Positions 58,938-64,000 of a stretch of 64,000 nt of DNA are shown in pieces (positions within the stretch are counted from its first letter, which is position 1; the number at the start of each line of letters is the position of its first letter). The stretch is from Candolleomyces eurysporus (taxonomy: Eukaryota; Basidiomycota; Agaricomycetes; Agaricales; Psathyrellaceae). Location: the NCBI GenBank assembly GCA_027579435.1, contig JANBPK010001040.1, forward strand, positions 1-64,000. Direction: 5' to 3'. The notes beneath the pieces are model-generated. The model searched no databases. It was not told the origin of the DNA and saw only the letters and a list, made by a program, of their open reading frames with translations. The position numbers were made by a program, and so were the translations under genes.

Positions 58938-59948
58938 TCTGGAAGGTCGGGGCGTTATAAATTCAAGGTCGAGGTGAAGAGATGAGATGCAGGACTCGGG
59001 AGGAGGCAGCCTTCATGGATTATTTGTCATTGCCACAATGTGAACGCGATCAGATAATCTAATCTTCGGCGTTTAAGAACATGCAACCGACGCTCAAAAA
59101 GTACCATCACACCATCATCATCCGGTACGAGCCTCCACCTCTTAAAGTCTACCACGGGCAGGGCTAGCAGTTTATCTTCGTTTGACCCGGAGACCTTTGA
59201 CTCCCAATTTTGGACAGGACGCCTGCAATATGACCTCACGGATCCGGACACCAAGAATATGTCTACTATTCCTGGTGTGGGGGACCGTGGCGTCGTAGCC
59301 GTCATGAGTCCCCACTGGTTCATGGGAGAGAAGATCTTCGCAGGCCATGAACGCAACAGTGAGTCGAAGGAGAAGACGTATCTGTATCTGCAGGCCGTCC
59401 CTTGCTTGTCTTGGTCCAAGATCATGCACCCCCGATCTCGAGCCAGCTCTGATGAAGAAGACTCAGATCAGATGCCCTGCTCTCGTTCAAGCTGGATGGG
59501 CTACGATTCCTATTCACACATTTATTCCAACGGTCTTCGTAGACGCATTGTGAATTTTTCATCTCCCTTGAATATATCTACCTATTGCCTTAGTAGACTA
59601 TGTCCCACAGTTTAAGTGTCTTGTCCTCACTGTTGAATTCGCTTACTATTTGAGAAAAAGTTGCTTTCTGCTTCTAAATTTTCTCGGCGTACCGTGAGTT
59701 CGAAACGGCGGGCGAGATTCTTCATGATATCGATACAGCTAGTGTTCAAGCCAGTCGCCAATCGACTTCGGCCCTAACTCAGACAGACAGCCTTCGCCAA
59801 CGCTGAGACCATGGAAAGGATGCTGGATGATGATATTGGAGGTACTTTCGCTCTGTGGGTAGATGAGTTTTGAATTGTTTGGCCGCGACGAAAGTTCCTT
59901 TCCTACAGCTCCGCACGCCAAGACGACTCAGTTTATGGGCCACGAATC
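58938..59948. other. FB4 promoter and array right flank
   Basis: The conserved element (gatcagataatctaatctt) lies at about 59049-59067. Array-spacer homology continues to about 59560 and then stops, marking the right end of the tandem array. 59560-59948 is unique. No gene. Confidence 0.55.
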
Positions 59949-60816
59949 CTACATCCCGCTATCCTCCACAGGTTTCTCTGTCCTTCCTCTACGTTTGACG
60001 ATATGCGCTGGCGTCCTGTCCAATCCACCTTCATACCGCCTAATTTGCTTATCGAACCATCCCTTGACCTCTTCATCCTCCAACGAGTCCAAGCAATCGT
60101 CCGGCATCATCAATTGACCGTACAAATAAGAAATAGCCCAACTTGACAGTTTGTTTCGCCAAAGCGTCCTCTTGTCCTTCAATAGCGTACTGATGACGCT
60201 CTGCAACATCAGCTCCCGATCCGGGTAGAACAGGTGATCGACTTGGGTAAACCGTTTCGCAGAGGCCTCGTCGGTCGGGGGTGCGAGTCCGACGTATTTG
60301 CTACGTATCAAAACCAAGAAAACGTAGTGGTCGGGGGGNAGTGTCTAGGAGCTTGAACCGTAGAGAATTATCGTCGATCTGCTGATACTGTCCCTCATAG
60401 CCCTCGCGATAGACTTTCGCTTTGACAGGGTCTGCTTTGAGTTTCTCGGGGTCTTTGATGGCATAGGACCAAGGGGTGGAGCGAAATCCCGAATCTAGAA
60501 GATGTTGAGCGAGTGCATCGAAGTCGTCGTCTGAGGGTACGACCATGTAGCTCTGCGGACATTTCAGTTTGGCCATTGCTACAATATGCAGTAAGTGTCT
60601 GCAGGGCTCTCGACTTACAGGGGTCATAAGCCTTACACCAAGGAAATCCAAAGCCGTCTCTCCCCAGACGACGACTTGGAAAGGCTCGAGTGCTGGAACG
60701 ATAGATCTTTGAAAATACATGCTGAAGGGTGGTGGGAGTTGGTTTCTGAGTTGTTGAAGCCAAGGTCGAGTCAAACCTCCGCATTTGTCACATGCATATG
60801 CCGCCGGTTGCGGCAT
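59949..60816 (-). CDS. Hypothetical protein of an Agaricomycete family (266 aa)
   Basis: Exon 1 is 60816-60619 and exon 2 60552-59949, with a 66-nt gtaagt...ccgcag intron. The alternative is reading straight through it, which is also in frame. The N at 60339 must be removed to join LLDTPPDHYVF with LVLIRSKYVGLAP. Visible features are VVVWGETALDFLG, VVPSDDDFDALAQHLLDSGF, WSYAIKDPEKLKADPVKAKV, TQVDHLFYPDRELMLQSVIS, SSWAISYLYGQLMMPDDCLD, VKGWFDKQIRRYEGG. This pattern is one of the lineage-specific Agaricomycete families without a defined domain. The N-terminal about 30 residues carry CDKCGG. No membrane segment; function unknown. A relic copy lies inverted about 500 nt to the right. Confidence 0.7.
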
Positions 60817-61306
60817 CCTTGCGAGGCCGACGCGTCTCCTGCTTATTTTGGCAAATTTTGTGCATCAAAACGCTACCCCTGAATCCTAGGGGCTCGGACG
60901 CCTTGATTGACGCCAGGCGCCTATCATGGACCACTGCAAAACTTGGGCAATGCTACGGGTCCCACCGGTGTTTCAAGTTACTGCAGGGCAGAGTCTCAAT
61001 ATCTGATCAATCTATGGTACTTGTACAAGACCATCGCTGTTCCATGGCATACATGCATACCTGGTGCTGGATTTCACGACGACTGGATTCTGCTTTCCAT
61101 CTACTCTCCGAGTTTGTTGGTTTGGTCTCTTGGTGACGCTCCATTTTCTCTTGCTTCAAAAGTACCATTAAACTTGATGTGTGGTATCTGCTCTCCTCGT
61201 GCCGTGCTGGTACTATTTGTCACCCGGGATGTAGACAGGCGGAGGCGTAGCGATTCTGGAACGTTATTCGTACAAAGTGAAGAATTTGAAAATGTTGATT
61301 TGACAA
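60817..61306. other. Spacer between the hypothetical gene and its relic
   Basis: Unique sequence; nothing supported. Confidence 0.4.
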
Positions 61307-61510
61307 ATGAAGCTGGAGAACGGGTTTTTATCCTACTTATACGGTCAGTTGACGATGTCCGACGGTTGGTTGTTGGACAGGGTGGAGAATGACGAGGTCA
61401 GGTGTGATTCAACAAGAAAATTCGGACGTATGAAGGCACAGACCCCTGCGTACATTACAGAGCGAAGAAGAAGAGTGGAGAAACTGAAACCGACGGAGGA
61501 GATTGGGAGG
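61307..61510 (+). pseudogene. Inverted relic of the neighbouring hypothetical gene
   Basis: FLSYLYGQLTMSDGWLLDRV and PAYITERRRRVEKLKP correspond to AISYLYGQLMMPDDCLDSLE and PAHIVKRRGRTEKP of the gene at 59949-60816, on the opposite strand. Only the last about 65 residues are recognisable. Confidence 0.75.
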
Positions 61511-61713
61511 AGTCAGGCCCTAGGGGCCTGATTATTGCCAGTGGAGCAAGCTGTTTGGTTCCCAGGGGTTCCACAGCAATTTGCCGGGCTGATGGAGCAG
61601 TTCAGCCTCTCTTCCCCCATTCCCCCTCGATAACGTTTGCTGTGACTGTCGACCACCTTCTTTTGACCCTCGACGCACCTTCTCAGAACCTTAGAAAACA
61701 GGAAGCGTGATCC
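61511..61713. promoter_or_regulatory. NACHT-TPR gene G upstream region
   Basis: Short spacer, presumably promoter and 5' UTR of gene G; no shared NACHT upstream module is present. Confidence 0.35.
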
Positions 61714-64000
61714 ATGAACTTCTTGCAAGGATCCCAAAATACGCATATACAACACATAGTCGCCTACCAAGTTGAAGGAGACCTTCATCAGTACGGCGAG
61801 CAGAGGAGTAAGTAGGCCTTGTGTCCGTCACTCTAGGGATCCGGATATTGAATCATTTGCTTCTAGGTTTATTCAACACTCTTCAGCCTGTCACCGACGC
61901 ATCCCATACCCGGGATCGAAAACGATCACCTCCCGACTCTGCTTGCTTTCCTGGCACGAGGTTGGAGGTCGTTAGGAAGGTTAACGCCTGGGCGCGCAGC
62001 GATATTGCAACTCGTTCGGAGCCTCATATATGCTGGATGCATGGATATATCGGATGTGGCAAGTCCTCTATATCCCAGGAAGTCTGCGACACGTCCGAGT
62101 GGCAGGATAGGCCGGTTGCAAGTTTCTTTTTCTTCCGGAATGCGGGTGACAGGAGCAAGATTTGGAGGCTCGCTACGACTCTAGCACATCAAATGGTGAC
62201 AGTTGCACCCGAGACAGGACCTCTCATACATGCGGTTGTAAGTGCCAACCCGGCGTTACTGAACCCAGGCGAGGGAGGCATTTCTCTCAGCGTGCGTATG
62301 CAGCGCTTGGTCTATGCACCATTCAAAGCCGCTGTTGAAGCGCAGGCAGGGGTCAGGGCGCTGGTGCGAGGGCCATTTCTCATCGTATTAGATGGATTGG
62401 ACGAGTGCGATGACAAAGATGAAGTTCAGGAGCTCATCGACGGCATGCTCTTGTTCTTCAAAGAAAACCCCCTCATACCCCTCTGCGTTTTTATCACGAG
62501 CCGGGTGGAACAACACATTCAATCACGCCTGAACGTCCCAGGGGTCCAGTTGGATAACCTTGTGGACCATTGTTCTGACGACGACATCGCCACCTATCTG
62601 CAAATCCTTTTCGAAGATGGATGCAGACGGAACTTGATTGTCCAAGCATACGTTCGGCAGCATGGAGAATGGCCTACCCCGAGCGACAGACGCAAGCTGG
62701 TCGAGCATATTGGGGGGTCGTTCATTTTTGCATCGGCAGTGTTCAAATTTATCATGGGATCGAACACCGAGGGCAGCCACCCAGCGACACCCATGGACCG
62801 CCTTCCCTTGGCCCTCAAAATGAATGCAGGTCTTGATGGACTTTACGCGCAAACCTTGGCGCGATCCAAGCACCTACCCTATTTTACCGACATTATCTCA
62901 ACTATCGCTCTCCTTCAGGTGCCGCTCCCAACATCAGGAATCGCAGAGCTGCTTGATATCAACACCTACGATGTTGTCAACGTCCTAGTTAACTTGCAAG
63001 CAATCATTCAGGTTCCAGGGACAGATGACATCCCCATTACACTTTGTCACACCTCCCTCCGCGACTTCCTGACGTCCCAAAGTCGATCAGGCTGTTTCTT
63101 TGCACATCCTTCCCACCATGTTCGCCTCTTCCTTCGTTGCCTTGAGTGTGAGCTCAAATCTCGTTGGCAGGAGCCGGGTGTGCCTCTTCAATTCGGTGAT
63201 CGTACACCAGTCGTTACCTACGCCCTCCGCTATTCAATAGGACATTTCAACCAAGGGCAAGGCCTCTTCAAGCTTCCGGAATCAGATGCTGCCATCCAGC
63301 TGTATCGTGAGGCCCTTGGATCTCACGCTGGCGGCACTCAAGAGCTGATGCATAGGTTGGCCAATGTAATTCTTAGTCGTGCTAGGCAGACAAGGTCACT
63401 CGTGGACCTTGAGGAGGCCATTTCTCTGTATCATGCAGCGCTCGAACATCGACCATCAACGGACTCACAGCGCCCACACTCCCTCCACAATCTTGGCAAC
63501 GCACTGCTGGATCGTTATCGGCTCACAGGGGCCAGGGCTGACGTTGACGAAGCCGTTTCGTCGCATCGCGAAGCGCTGGTACTTCGACCACTGACTCACC
63601 CAGATCGCTTAGCGTCACTCAACCGTGTTGGCAACGCACTCCTATGTCGTTATCGGTGCACAGCATCTATGGCTGATCTTGAGGAGTCTATTTCCGCCCT
63701 TCGTGAAGCACTCAGCGCACTCAAACAAATTCGGCCAGTGTCTCGTCTAGTTCGCACGTGCACCCTCAAACTTTTCGGGAACGCGCTTCTGGATTGTTAT
63801 CGCCGCAGAGGCAGTATGGATGACCTTGCGGAGGCCGTATCCGCGCACCATGAATCACTCGCTCTCCAGCCACCGTCTCATCTTCATCGCTCAGCGCCAC
63901 TGAGCAGCCTTGTCACCTCCCTTCCGGCTATGTATAAAGAGACCCTCGCACTCTCCCACCTCCATGAGGCAATCACATATTGCGAAGAACTTGTTGCAGT
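61714..64000 (+). CDS. NACHT-TPR protein G, runs off the right edge
   Basis: Exon 1 is 61714-61807 and exon 2 61867 to beyond 64000, with a 59-nt intron (gtaagt...ttctag). The frame is open to the window end, at least 742 residues. The N-terminus is MNFLQGSQNTHIQHIVAYQV, then DSACFPGTRLEVVRKVNAWA (the CxPGTR lead-in typical of Agaricomycete NACHT proteins). The P-loop is WMHGYIGCGKSSIS, Walker B FLIVLDGLDECDDKDE and the sensor CVFITSRVEQHIQS. A helical region follows with TLCHTSLRDFLTSQSRSG. From about residue 540 TPR-type units begin: DAAIQLYREALGSH, LEEAISLYHAALEHRPSTDS, RPHSLHNLGNALLDRYRLTG, VDEAVSSHREALVLRPLTHP, DRLASLNRVGNALLCRYR, LEESISALREAL, DDLAEAVSAHHESLALQPPS. TPRs of this LGNALLxRYR kind often precede a CHAT protease domain in fungi. 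It belongs to a different NACHT subfamily from A-F. Confidence 0.88.

Overview
The window looks like nuclear DNA of a filamentous basidiomycete, most likely an Agaricomycete. Genes carry many 43-70 nt GT-AG introns, and the gene families are typical of that class: NACHT ATPases, F-box paralog arrays, DUF7729-type surface proteins, small ubiquitin-like-domain proteins and TPR arrays. No bacterial or plasmid features were seen. Thirteen single N characters mark ambiguous bases. In each of the five that fall in coding sequence, deleting the N restores the frame, so they read as assembly padding rather than real insertions.

Layout. 0-12 kb holds mostly conserved single genes: the 3' part of a disrupted OSTA/TMEM184-type membrane protein, a 61-bp minisatellite, a ubiquitin-like-domain protein (minus), a possible 30-aa microprotein (minus), an annexin (plus) and the DEAD-box helicase DHH1 (minus). 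12-28 kb is a tandem array of NACHT genes on the plus strand: four full-length copies, called A, B, D and E here, plus a truncated copy C and a 100-bp P-loop relic. A decayed beta-trefoil (ricin-B fold) lectin gene lies between D and E. 29-31 kb holds a DUF7729-like membrane/GPI protein. 32-46.5 kb is a segmentally duplicated block with three full copies (M1, M3, M4) and one truncated inverted copy (M2) of a single-pass membrane protein. Each full copy is preceded by an antisense NACHT relic. The same block contains a fifth NACHT gene on the minus strand (F) and a relic of the RAD6 5' end. 47.6-48.3 kb is RAD6/UBC2. 49.5-59 kb is a tandem array of four F-box genes on the minus strand (FB1-FB4, period about 2.5-2.65 kb); FB4 is broken. 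60-61.5 kb holds a hypothetical gene and an inverted relic of it. From 61.7 kb to the right edge runs a different NACHT gene (G) fused to TPR repeats; it has no stop inside the window.

The region from 12 kb onward behaves like a recognition island. It combines signal-transducing NTPases, ubiquitin-ligase adaptors, surface receptors and a lectin, and shows duplication, truncation and splice-site turnover. That they act together is inference. What the sequence shows directly is shared ancestry within each family, co-duplication of NACHT fragments with the membrane genes, and a short beta-prone N-terminal segment shared by the NACHT proteins.
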